Assembly: GCF_910592395.1 (NCBI RefSeq)
Contig: NC_088311.1
Span: 10,110,501-10,174,500, forward strand
Reading direction: 5' to 3'
Source: Lineus longissimus
Lineage: Eukaryota > Nemertea > Pilidiophora > Heteronemertea > Lineidae
DNA length: 64,000 bases
Of this stretch, positions 10,668 through 23,064 are shown one piece after another. Below the pieces are notes generated by a model, which saw only the letters and a program-made list of their open reading frames with translations, had not been told where the DNA came from and searched no databases. Position numbers and translations under genes: made by a program. The stretch's first letter is position 1; every line of letters starts with the position of its first letter.

Positions 10668-10868
10668 GTGAAACTATAGTGACTTCATTATGCCAAACTT
10701 ACGAGCACCAGAACTCTATCAAACAACAAAATTCGGACAAGATATTTTTCGGAGGCCATGCAGAGCACAAGTGACAACGTCCTTATGGAAATACTTGTAT
10801 CATTTTGAGGATTTTAGATGAGTTCTGGTGTTTTTTAGATTGGCGAAATGAAGTCACTATAGTTTCAC
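10668..10868. mobile_element. Small inverted-repeat element (MITE-like), 201 bp
   Basis: The ends are inverted: GTGAAACTATAGTGACTTCA at 10668 and its complement ending at 10868. The symmetry continues with mismatches to about 50 bases on each side (GCCAAAC...CCAGAACTC). No clear target duplication is visible. There is no coding capacity. Confidence 0.7.
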
Positions 10869-11793
10869 ATTATATAGAGGAAGTATTCATCTGCCCTATG
10901 CCTAGCACTGTCTACATGATCAGACATTCTGTTTTTTAACACTCGCTCAGTTAATCGCTGTGCGCCAAGCAGAGCTAACGAAATCAGCTTCTATTTTTAC
11001 ATGGAACCTGGGAATTAAGAACCAGATACTAAATGTAATGTATGTAATTCTATCCTCATGCTTGGTGCTCAAAATGATGTATGTAGTGATAGGCCAGATG
11101 AATATACTGCCTCTAATTAACTGCTGTTAAAACTGATAGAATGTTCCTCTTTCATTGTCAATTTTGCATGAGTCTTTGGTGGACCGTTATAAACACTTAG
11201 ACTGGCATGGCAGCCTGCACCAGTCGCTACACATCTGTTTGATGCAGCTAGAACAACGCGTAACCCGTGGGCGGACCATTGCCGGCATGATCAAATATAG
11301 AATCGATAGGTTATGTTCCTACAAAAAATTTACTGGTTTATATGCATGAGACTATCAAAAACATTAAAAATGGAACGGGGCGATCAGCGTTGATCAAGCT
11401 GTGGCGACATGACTGGAGTATGGTGTGGTCATGTTTGGTGGGTGACGCAAAAGATCAGTTTGGGCAAATTATGTTTGTCAGCCACATGAATACGTTTAAA
11501 ATGTTTTCACAGCTGAGTTTTTCAGAGAGGTGTCCTGATTACTGTGGTCGAATTCAATGGAAGTGGCCAAATTGGGGCCAAATGCAGTACCCTTTATGCC
11601 AGTAGTTTGCCCTCCAGAGCCCAAAATGATGCGGATATAACATTTATAAATGGACTATAGCAGATATGGTGTCCCAGAGAGGGTGTCTTTGATAGTGAGG
11701 TGTGCTAAGGGAGGTTCCATTGTAGTTCATTCTGATGGATATCATAATTCTGTAGTTTTGAGATGCTGATTTTCTCTCGTCTTGGTATTTCAG
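10869..11793. other. Non-coding stretch
   Basis: Only short overlapping open frames without motifs. It precedes a strong 3' splice-site-like sequence at 11793. Confidence 0.5.
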
Positions 11794-11913
11794 GGCCTGG
11801 ACTCGGCGTACATGCTGGAGACCAATGTCAATGAGACGATTCACATGTCCGTGAACATCACAAACATCAATGATGCACGCCATTACGCCATTCAAAAGTG
11901 CACGAAAACATAG
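11794..11913 (+). other. Exon-like segment, unassigned
   Basis: A strong acceptor (TCTTGGTATTTCAG) is followed by 39 codons (GLDSAYMLETNVNETIHMSV... to ...YAIQKCTKT) and a TAG at 11911. The peptide has two N-x-T/S sites and a VNITNINDA stretch faintly like the last strand of a cadherin repeat, but this is too short to assign. A GTGAAC inside could be a donor. It could be a host exon whose gene lies mostly outside the window, or chance. Confidence 0.3.
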
Positions 11914-11990
11914 CATCGGGCGCCTATCGGTCAGGTCAAACATAGCATCGGGCGCATATCGGGTCGGAATCAACAAAGCATCGGGCCGGA
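11890..11990 (+). repeat. Short tandem repeat around AGCATCGGGC
   Basis: Three approximate copies of a 30-35-base unit containing CATAGCATCGGGCGC or AGCATCGGGCCG, followed by TATCGG in the first two. It begins inside the exon-like segment before it. Confidence 0.6.
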
Positions 11991-11999
11991 ATCCCCAAA

Positions 12000-14880
12000 A
12001 ATGGATTGTGCTGCAAGGTGGTCAAATTGGACGAGAATTACATTGGGAGGAAAAGCACTTATTCTAAGCGGATAGCATTGCGGCCGACTTAAAACATATA
12101 GGGCGCAAATGAGGCGAAACTCGCCCCATTTGTGGTTCTTTCGAGATCGTGTGATACGGTGCGGCTGCATGTAGAGGTGCCCAAGGACGCCAAAGTTAAA
12201 TTAATCGTTTCCGTGTCTAGAATTTTATATGGACCATTTTTTGATTTCTTCAGAATATACGGACCATTCTATGGAGGACAGCCATTTTAAATTTGTCAAT
12301 GCGTGGAAAGTATCAATCGACATCTGAAGATTTCATGAACATTATTTTATCGATGTACTTGTACTTCTTCAAATTTATCATTGCATCATAAGAAATGTTC
12401 ATCGCGGTCATACAAACTTCATTGTACTTAGTTAGGTACTGCAAAGCTGTACATGAGAACTTCAAATCCTATATTTAAATTTTGACAATGCAAGACGTTG
12501 GTTGTATATAGACGTTTTTATACTCGTATGAAAATCTCTGCAAATTTTTATCAGGGCTCCAGTTCCACTATAGTCTTGTAAAGATTGGCAACGCTGACAA
12601 AGTGATGCAAATCCTGTGGCTAGTTAAATGCATTATTGTAGTGTATATATATCACTGTATGTTTGTCTTCTGTCTTAACTTTGACTCGCATTTTATCTGC
12701 ATGGTTTAAGGTGAATGCTGATTTCACAATTTGAAACTTGCGTTTTGATGGTAAACGATTGGCTGATTTTGTTATTGGCTGTTTAATTGTGATTGAGTGA
12801 TCCAGTTATATGGCCGTTTTTCAAATGAGGGGACTGTAAATTTACAAGCCTATTTATCTATTATTGCTGTTCACCACAATTCTTTACAGTTTTTTGTTCT
12901 GACAGATTAAGAATTGTCTTTTTGAAATGAAATTCTGGTGAAATCTGCAAAAATGGAACGCTTTTAATGCATCGCTTTGATTATAACGTAATTAGGCCAA
13001 ACAATTTAAGTGGAATGTAGACATTTGTTTTTGATGTGTATATTTAGAGGAAATGATTTGGGTGGTCAGAAGACAGGAAAATTTTCTTGAAAATCGTCAA
13101 GATAGTCATTTCTTTCATTAGGAAATAAACGATTTACAAAACTTGTGGCATTGAGCTGTACAAAATTTTCATAGTTTACGCAATCCACCTGTATGACTGT
13201 AGTTCTTGCTGATCAGACCAATATCCTTCTAGCCAATCAGACTTAAGAGATCACTACCCATGTGACTGGATCAAGCCAGTCGATCACCAACAGCCACGAA
13301 CATCAACAACTAATCAGATGCAGAATACATTTGGGACAAGTTCTTGTCTTATCGGCCATCAACTTAACACATCCCTTGCGAAAGACTGGCTGGTTTAATT
13401 TGGAGTCTAGTTGCATCCATTCCTTCAACAATCCCTTTCGAAAATGGCGAATGAGTACATCAGACATAAAAAGCCATAGTTTATACCAGCGAATAAGTTC
13501 ATTTTGTTCATTAAACGCTTTGCTTTTATTGATTCCAATGCTTTTTTTCACCAAGAACGTTTCATAAGTAAAAGAAGTTATTTGAAATGCCCATCATAGC
13601 TTTCGCAAACTTCAGAGGACACTGCCAGCCTTTGATTCTTCTTGAGTTCTCGGCATGGAACTGGCTTAGAAAGCAGCGGTAATTTTTTTAAAAAATAGGG
13701 AATTTTTGATGGTAAAAAATATCATTTCTGCTGTTTCGACACTTATTGTGCTGTTCTTTATGCTGGTAAAACATTTGTTTTGTCAACAACTAGAAACTGT
13801 TAATAAACATGCATGGCCCTGTAAACCTCACTGTAAACATGGCCCTGTAAATGACACTGAACAGGCCTTGTAAATGAAACTGTGAGCAGGAGATACCTGT
13901 TGATCCGTGACCTCTGAACCAGATGCCAAAACATTGATATAGAGGACCTGTTGATGATGACGTCATCACTAAACAGATGCCATTTTGGACATTGAATTTG
14001 CATCATTGAATGATGTGGCCTACTTTGTCCTCTGCGCAGTGCAAAGTGTGGTGACGTCAATCATTTACAATAGTGATGTCAGCAGGGTCAAGGTCATGAA
14101 TTGACATTCCTAAAGGATGCTCAAATGACGTCACTAAAAACCCTCTATTGAAATTTTTGTAAGTTACTGAATATTTCACTGTTTTGGAAATGAACTCTTC
14201 CTGTGATATGTGCCATGAATGAATACTGTAATTTATATTAATGAATCAGCATAATATTTTGAATAGATTATCGTTCAAGGTTAGTTTGATAAATCATTGG
14301 CCCAGATATAATTAAAAAGTGGGGTGGGGTGGACGAGTATTTAGACAACACGGATTTTCCATCGATAGATGCCAACCAAATCGTCACTAATGTTCAGGGT
14401 TCTAATAAATGTTGCTCGAAGTTTTTGGTAAACTCAGTATCTGAGCTGTGAAATGTTGGTGAAGCTAAAAGTTAATATACACAACTTATCAGTGGAAATT
14501 TTTTCAACACTTGGTTTTACAGTGCAAAATCTTGAAAAAGGACGCACACGAAAATTTCAAGGTCAACAGTAGATGATTTACTTAACTGTCAATTGTGTTC
14601 ATACTGACGCCAGAATCAAGACCCGCAATGCTGCATGGATGACAGATGATTTTCCTCAGTCGATTAACAATCACTAATGGTTAAGGTTTTCTTATTTTAT
14701 TCTTTCAAGTTATGCATATTTAAAACTGGCAAACCTACGAGTTATCAAGTTTCATTGAGCCATTGCATATCTTCATTTGTACTGTGCCAATAATTGTGAA
14801 CGGTACAAATTAATGTTATTTTTACAAATCTGTTGTCGTGTAGACATTAGCTGTGATACATTTGGAAAGAAGGGTCTGAT
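12000..14880. other. Non-coding stretch
   Basis: AT-rich, with no convincing ORF, RNA gene or repeat array. Around 13800-13870 there are near-duplicate ATGGCCCTGTAAA phrases. Confidence 0.6.
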
Positions 14881-14884
14881 GCAC

Positions 14885-15255
14885 GTTAAGTTGAGCAGCA
14901 CTCACTTGTACATTTGTACATGATAATTCACAAAATGTACAGCCATTTATCTCAACTTGAGGTCTCTTGGGCTTGGCTCGAATTCACCTTGAGTTGAGTT
15001 GTGCATACATGTACATTTGTACATGATAATTCACAAAATGTACAGCCATATCTCTCAACTTGAGGTCTCTTGGGCTCGGCTCGAATTCACCTTGAGTTGA
15101 GTTGTGCATACCTGTACATTTGTACATGATAATTCACAAAATGTACAGCCATCTCTCTCAACTTAAGGTCTCTTTGGCTCGACGTTGATTTCTGCATACC
15201 TGTACATTTGTACATGAAAATTCATAGAATGTACAGTCCAAGCGGTCTAACTTAA
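14885..15255 (+). repeat. 103-bp tandem repeat, about 3.5 copies
   Basis: The phrase CATTTGTACATGATAATTCA starts at 14911, 15014 and 15117 (103-bp period); a shortened, diverged copy starts at 15205. Each unit contains an internal inverted pair (TGTACATTTGTACATG and AAAATGTACAG) and a CTTGAG-rich part (CAACTTGAGGTCTCTTGGGC). Confidence 0.85.
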
Positions 15256-18200
15256 GGTGGCATAGTCTATGTTCGCTTTATTAACATGCTCTGCTGAGTT
15301 TGTGTCGATGATTCTGCTCAATGCCTGGTAATACCTTGAAGGAGATCCAACTTGCTGCAGTTTTAAACTGCGAGTAAAAGAATCCAGGTCTTGTCGGCAA
15401 CATGATAACGCCATGTACATTCCTTGAGGGCTGTAATAGGAGGCCTGTGCTTACCTTGCAGCCTTTGGACATGCTGAATGAGACAATTCTAAAGGTGTGA
15501 ATAATTTTCAATAAAAACAGGGTACTTAACTAAATTATTCATCGGAGATTTTATAAGCGAGTTGGATCTTCTTCTTGGTGCTACGGTCAACCATTTATGA
15601 TTATGTCTTTTCCGTCTCTGTGTTACTTTCAGGATTTTAATCTTTGTGTCATTTATCCGTCGTATTGGTGTTTATTTTACGAATACTTTCGTCACAAAAA
15701 TGGACAATTGATCATTCATGTTTCCAACATCTTGTGAAATTCACCCAGTTCTCGGATCAAAATCTAAACCTCTCTATTGACAATGGCCACTGAGTGTTCT
15801 AGCTCGGTTTGATTCTGAAATCTTTGGTAACATTCAGACCTCAGACAAATTATTGATATTATTAGTCAAATTGTGTGAAAATAGTTTGTAACACTACTCA
15901 TATAGGGGTTTTTCACCTTCAGAAAAAGATCTGGAATGTACGGTCACAGTAAATGGTTCGTCAGTGACAGCGGCAGTATTTTGACATAAATTATAGTCTA
16001 GCTTTTGGCCTGATGATGTGATCAGACTGATAAAAGTTATAAACGCCAACTAAATATCAATTGTCCCTATTTTGTGGACATCACAGGTACGAATTCAATC
16101 TCTCCCATTAATATTTCACGACTCATGCAGCGAAAACCTCAAGTCAGTAAAGTAAAGTCAGAATAGAGATTCTTCAATCAATGACGGAGTATTTGAATGT
16201 TAGGGAACTGACCTCCAAATTTGCTGTTAACACAAAAAGCTTCAAGCGATATACATCCAAATCTCCATTAACCTAAGTGCAGTTGGCATTTCTGTGCAAC
16301 GCACTGTACACTTCCGTGAATGTTTATCGTCAGACATCAAAGGCTAATGTTCCAGAAATGGTAAGACTTGTGTTTTGAAATCAGTATTATCATTCCATTG
16401 GGCTAGTTACTTATCATCTGCACTCACACACATTTTTCATATTCTTCGATGTTAGAATATTTTGTCATCGACTATTGATTAGATGTCTAATTGGTACGTT
16501 TTTTGCAAAATTGTCACAAAATTGCTGCGACGTGATTGGTCCATGCATCGTAAATAATCAAGCCTCTGTTAAAGGCTCACTGTATAAGCCTCTGTTAAAG
16601 GCCCACTGTACCAAATCCCAACTTAATGCCAATGTGCCAAATGTATGCATTAATGCATGCGAGTTCAGCTCATGAGGATAGAGTGATATCAAGAATTGAT
16701 AAAGACCAAGTTTTTCTTGATAGATTGGTACCTAATTGCCTCACAGATGGCAGCACGACAAAATGAGATTATCAGTCATGTCTGCCACGTCTGACATGGA
16801 CGTGCTTGGCACAATGTGGACGTCATGCGTTCATGAAGAATTCTCTTGGCCAATTGGCGCTTGCTACTGTGACATGTGACATGCAAGATTTGACCTCCCA
16901 TCCGAGAGGTGGATGAAAACAAATTCGCATTTTGACATTTATGTACGAAATGGCAGGCATGACTGATCATCTCATTTGTCCTCAGTGGTGCCATCTAGAT
17001 AATCAGAAATTATTCAGTAAATTGATGTCGAGACTATACCTGTATGTGACATAGATTGAGGTTGAATAGGGATATCCTTTAAGTGTGAATTATATACAGT
17101 GGGCCTAGTGTGAGACGAGGGTGCAGTTCTTGTGAATACATCCAACGATGTGTATGTAGTAGTCTGTATGACCATTTGAAAAGAACAACAAGCAATGAGA
17201 TACACTGTTTATTGAAATTCATAAGTGCCTGATTAGGGAAACTGGGGTAGAGGTTGGGATAAGGTCGCGTGAAATGAATTGACGAGAAAACTACTTAAAA
17301 GGAAATTGGTTACTGATAAAAACCTTCAGATTTTAACTTGAATATTACTTTGGGATGAAAACTCTATTATTTAGTGTGCTTTCAAATGAGTTTTTGGTTT
17401 TATTTGCGGTGCTTCTGTTCTGTGCCATAATTGTGTTTTAAGCCAGATGTACGGGAGAAGTGTGTTACATGTCATAAGCAACCTAGTGATTCTCGGCCAA
17501 ACCGAGCATATTTGTGTCTGTGAAAAGCAAAAAAGGGTTTGTGTTGTTATAAATCTTCTAAATTGAGCACATTTAAAGGGGGGGAGGGAAAACACCAAGG
17601 CTGGTCAATTCAGAAGTTGTAGATTTACAAATTTAGATGTGTTTTAACGTCATTTTCAGCTTTATACTTAATCTACTTCATGTGCCAGACGACCACACAG
17701 CCTGCACACGGGAAAATTTTCCATTCCTCAAATGCACTGGACACATTTTCTTTCAAACAGCAAATATTTCAAACACTCTCCAATTTTTGCAAGCTAGCCA
17801 CTGCGCACCACTTCTACTGTTTCATATTAAAATGAGTAAGAGTTGTAACATTTCAGCTGCTTTTTGCGGTTTTTTCGTTAATTCGGCCATCTTGATTAAG
17901 ATGGCCTATTATGGAAATGGTCGGTACCAGCTTATGGGTTGCTTGCAAAAAAAATTATTTGCGAAAAAAAGCTTAACTCTCGTATGGTAAAGGGACGAGT
18001 ATAAAATATTGAAGTTCATCAAGTTGTATTATTGCAGCAATTGTGTCGAGTCATATGTGCATGCATTAATTGGTAATGAGAAAGTCCTCGTCAAAATCTG
18101 TGTCACACATGTCAATATTTGTCCGTTCAGAAAAAATTGGGGTGTTTTAGAAATTAGGACACTGTAAACTGAACTCCTCACAGAGATAATGTGATGCCTA

Positions 18201-21200
18201 CCTAAATAATTTGGGGGAAAAATAACAATCTGTCGATTCCATCCGATAGATCTGCATCTGATTTTAAAACCTCGGCAGTCGTAGACATCTTTCTATGGGT
18301 TGGCTTCTGTAGAGTCCTATTAATATCTGCATGTGATTTAATACTTTAGCAGTCAGCATGATCTTTCTACGAGTTGCCTCCCATAGATTGTTATAGTGTC
18401 TTAGGTCAACTGTAATAGTGCCCATTAACCGAACCTTTCCATAGACCCTAAGTAAGGGATTTCGTAGAGGTGAAGAATGAAATTGCTCTGGTAAAGATAA
18501 ATCCAAAACCTCATCAGGTTACCTGCCTGCTACAAGTTTGATGAGGTAAAATTGGATTTAACTTTTTCGAGTATTTTTTTGTGATGATGATGGCCATCAG
18601 TCAATTTGCTGATTCTAATTGCATAATATATTGGCCATCGTTTCGAGAAAAATGATTTCGAGAATTCGGATTCTTCACTTAGAGAAAGATTCGGATGTCA
18701 TGAAAGTTGCATTTCGCCACAAAAACCAAGGTCAGGTGGCATTCCTAGTTTGCCAAATAGTTGTCTTTGAGAGATTATTTGCAAGAAAATCTCTGAAAAG
18801 GGTGCAAAGAATACTGTCTGCTTCGGCCCAAAACCTGTCTTGGGCTGTGGTGGCAACATTTCTATCATCCTATAACAAAACTGTTGTAAAAACCCTAAAG
18901 GTCAGTCTGTAGGTTATGCAGCATACCTTATGCTCAATAGACTCCGGAGATATAAAAACATTCAAACTTTTCTCGTCAAGTGAAATGAATCTTGGCTTTT
19001 GAAGAGAAGTGCATCTTTCTGACAAGTTTTAAGAATTCTTCACATATATCTCTGCTTTGCCTATCTAAGTGCAGTAATCCATCTCCATAGTTCCTCTATC
19101 CAATGCAACGGTTTTTTTTCAAAATCCTGATGTCCAGTAGTTTCTACAGCTTATCTTTAACAATCTCAAATGCCATCTCAATCAAGCCTCACACTTGCAA
19201 CATAATTCCTTTTGTTAAAATTCGCATCATAATTTCCTCATTCCTAACAGCTAGAGCATTTTTTCCTCGTAGATTTTCAGTTTTATCACCTGGTCCCATG
19301 GGGATGGTTGACAAAACATTTACCCTGTAGTCTTTCCATGTCAGGCAAAGTTATTACGAATCAGATAATTCATAGTTTTTTGCTGAAACAGCATAAAGCT
19401 GTAAAATGGAAACATGCAGATCATGGAAAAAAGATTTCTTCAGAATAATCTCCCTGGCAGTCTGTTGGCATCACTATCCTTGCAATCAATTAAACAATGG
19501 GAATTAAAAAATAATCCCCTTTTTTAATTTAATCCGTATCACCTTAATCTGATCTTGCAGTGGCAAGGTTTTCATGGTGGTCTGAACTTTTTCCCAAGTA
19601 TTGTGTTTCCTTCCCTGTGTCCTTTTGTCTGTTTGTTTAAAAAACAAATGCAACAAAAAGAAAAAAAGTCCAGTCATTTTCGATAATTACGTGCGTTATC
19701 AGAAAATCGCTGGTAGCGTATGCGAAATTTATTGATTGATTTAAAAGTGTCTTCAGGACCATATCATCTATGTGAATTTATACCAATGTCATGTAAAATG
19801 GTTTTATCACTTTTCATTCTGGTTTTCGACCTGTCGTAGCTCAGTGTGCAATTGCACATCGGTAGTTTGTGCTGCAGAATTTTTGGGGGTGTTGGTTTTC
19901 TTTTTCGATCAAAATCTTGTTCATGTTTGCGTGTGTCGAGGATGGTTTGCAGTCATTTTGAACGTACCAGTACCTGTTTTGGTCTCTTGGTGGATACGAC
20001 ATCGCTTTTACGTCTTTTTTGGTCGAGTTACTGCCATAAAGTCACCAGCAATCACAAACTTGACAAAAAAGTTTCTTGAGATGATCACCAGCGACGAATG
20101 ACTGAAGAGTCTATTCATCACGTTCATTCAGAAAAATTGAATGTGAAGGATTTCATAGGAAGTCCTGTCATTGTTTCAAAGCTTCACCAAGAGACGTTTG
20201 TTTTCTGGCAACTGGTACCAAGTGCGACCCCCTCCTCGTCACTGTCCATTTTCTGGGTTAAGGTTTCAACTTCATATCAAGGTATGCTCAAGGTGTCATA
20301 GATGAATGACGTGTTCTCTGATGTGTGTGGTGCGTCGCCTGGCCGAGGTAACTTAAGTTGTGATATTTTCAACTTGGGCGAACTAAGAAAATTTATCCAG
20401 TATTGTTTTCATTATAGAATGAATATTTGCATTTCTAAATATTAGAGGTATGGTGGTCTGTACATATTATGCCAAACTGATGTGTTAATTAAATTTTCTG
20501 TGAAATATCATATAAGCTAGCATTCCTGGCCTAATGTTATTTTGTATATATTATGCTTCGTGGTGGAAGGATGAATATGGCTCCACCGGTTACTATGGTT
20601 ACCAAGGATACAGTGCCAATTTGTACTGTGAATAATGTACATAAAATTCCAGATTGCAATGGAGCATAACCTTGTATCTAGGCACTGAATTCAATACTGT
20701 CTAGTATGTTTAAGATAGGGTTATAGTGTCTTGGCGGTGAGGTTATGTTGCATATTCATCTGGGAAATTCTGTGAGAGAGGTCTTAAAACTTCCTGATGT
20801 GTTCAAAATGTCAGTTTTGGATTCTTAGGTAGATTTTTACTCTGTAATTCTTCAATGTTGCAACCAGAATTCAGCACTAGTGTCTTTTTTCCCAAAATAG
20901 AGATAGTTGAATAACTGTCGGATTCTTGCCGTTTGACCCCTGTGGAAAAGGAAATGGTAAAAAAAGTGTGCTTCTGGAGGTTTAGACATTTTTCATGTTG
21001 TTCTCATTTCAAAAGTTTTTCTATGAATTTTATCAACCCACCTCAAATAAATCGATATATTCTGTCCTATGCGTTTTTCCCATAAAGTCATCATTTTCTA
21101 GAGAGCTTGTGGATTAAAACGGTGGAAAGGTTATAAAGATTAGTGTGAGATAGGTTTAATTAAATTCTTTAAAAAACTGTTGACATGAGAGTGATATGAA

Positions 21201-21965
21201 AAGCACACTTTAATGACGTATGGTACAGGTATTGTACCAGCTCGAGGCAGAATTAATTAATGTTATGGAAACCAGAGGGGGTTAATGTTGGTGTTTCCGT
21301 GCACCATTTTTACTAAATGTTACTCTAATGTATTTGTTTCTTCTCTTGAATCTTACGACAAAAAATATCATCTGAGAAATTTTTCAATTCTTTCTGTTCT
21401 CCTTGTGCTAATCAATGATAATTAAATAGTTACAGTTGTTAATTAGAAAACCTAATGAGGAAATCATTGCTGTGTGCAGTATCATCAGACAGCCTCCCTC
21501 GGATTTTTCATACACTTTTATCACAGATATCAAGGATGCTTTAGGATTACTGATCTGTCCTTGTGCATATTGATGTTTATTGGGCATCCCGTTGGTGGAC
21601 CGAATGATTATTCCTGGCGATGTACAATAACACCCCTGTACAAAACCTTGCTTATTCTTGGCTTAAAAAAATTCCTCGGATAGTTTTTATTTCTCAGCCA
21701 ACACATTAGAAAGGTATCAGAGATGAAATACCACGTAATTGCTCTTGGTTTTTTTTCTCTATATTTTGAAGGTTTTATTTTTATTCGGTTCTGTTACAAC
21801 TCTTGTTTATTCCAATAAAATTTAAACAAGATATATATTTGTCTTCTGTCTTCTTCACTACTGAGATCATTTGCACAACAGTAAGGTCACCCTTCTGGTG
21901 GAACTGCTATTTCCCTGTGCTCTTGGGCTCAGCTATCTTCAGGTTTCCAAACACCCTGCATGGCA
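15256..21965. other. Long non-coding stretch
   Basis: No gene could be supported on either strand. Minor structure: direct repeats of TAAGCCTCTGTTAAAGG near 16560-16610, a diverged duplication of about 77 bases at 18248-18393 (ATCTGCAT...GATTTAA...CTTTCTA), and an A-rich stretch at 19640-19670. The longest open frame (19772-20101) has no domain signature and no splice or start context. Confidence 0.55.
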
Positions 21966-21969
21966 ACAT

Positions 21970-22352
21970 TTTTAGTTGCACCTTTCAGGGGAGCTTATAC
22001 GATACCGTGGCGTCCGTCGTCGTCGTCGTCCATCATTAACTTTTTACTATGTGACCTAGATCATTCTAAACTTATACAAAGATGCCTCTAGGCAAGTCCT
22101 ATCCAAACGACCAACTACAGTCTGTATTCGATTACAAATGTGACCGCCAGGGGCAAAGTTTAACAAATCATCAATGAAGTCAAAAGCACCTATCATGTGC
22201 GAGTCCATTTTTGCCTGCATAGATTATACCATTTGCAATTGGCATGATTGTCTCCCCAAGATTTTTCATTACAAGTTCTTCTTCAGGTTTTCCCTTCCAT
22301 GTCGGCAGGTGAGCACAATGGCTCTGGCCATTTCACTTTCTTTAATATGCCA
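21970..22352 (-). mobile_element. Diverged reverse copy of the Helentron-like family
   Basis: Reading the minus strand, it begins AAATGGCCAGAGCCATTGTG then CTCACCTGCC, matching the 5' end of the plus-strand copies at 48.3, 52.8 and 62.8 kb. It ends in a (GAC)n run, GCCACGGTAT and an AAGCTC...CTAAAAA tail like theirs. The interior is unrelated by eye, so this is another family member or an internally replaced copy. Confidence 0.45.
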
Positions 22353-22887
22353 TTTCCATTCATCATCACACCCACTATTAAGGACAGCATAAGTCTCTCA
22401 AAATAGTGCCTGGTGATAAAAACCCATGGTTGCAACAGTGTCTGTTTATTATTTGAATAATTTCCTCTGCTTGGTTGCGACTGACAGTCGGGGAATGGTT
22501 GTGATCTGTGATAGGGTCTAACATTTTTTTAGAACTCCTTGTGGTGTCTGTTGATGACAATTGGTCAACTTCCGACAGTACCTGAACAATATTCTCCCAT
22601 GGTTTTTGTGGGTTAGACTGGAGATGACAGTCAATTTAAAATTGACAACCAACCACAGGGTGGCCCAGAACCTTTCCCTCACACAATGGATACACAATAG
22701 AATTATTTTGTGCAAGGGAAAAGTTTACTTGGCCACCCTGTAGAAACCGACGCGCCATCTCGCGAATAATCAAGGAACTGGGCAGAGCCGAAAATGTCTT
22801 CATCACAAGGAAAAGCAACTGACGCGCCATCTCCTGGATGATGGTGAAACTACCTATATGGTCTGTGCAGTTGGACAATAGAAAGTT
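22353..22887. other. Non-coding stretch
   Basis: Open frames on both strands at 22518-22743 overlap and carry no domain. CGACGCGCCATCTC occurs at 22750 and a near copy (TGACGCGCCATCTC) near 22820, suggesting a short duplicated repeat. Confidence 0.4.
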
Positions 22888-23000
22888 TTCGCAAAGCCAC
22901 TTAAACGTCCACGTAAACGCCCGTCCCATTGTTCGACACGATATCAGGACGTCGAACAATGAGATAGGCGTTCACGTTGGCGTTTCGGGTGATTTGCGAA
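22888..23000. repeat. Hairpin/inverted repeat, arms about 50 bases
   Basis: Left arm TTCGCAAAGCCAC...CCATTGTTCGAC, right arm GTCGAACAATG...GATTTGCGAA, separated by about 13 bases. It is the size of a small foldback element. Confidence 0.75.
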
Positions 23001-23064
23001 TATTATCCCGGTGAATTACCTGAATTAGATTGAAGTGTCTTCTTATTATTAGAGATCATTGCCA

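Noticed and set aside
19772-20101. 109-codon plus-strand frame
   Set aside because: Composition rich in F, V, C and W, a second overlapping frame is open as well, no motif and no splice context.
22518-22743. Opposing 60-65-codon frames
   Set aside because: Both strands are open over the same interval without motifs or starts; probably chance within a repeat.
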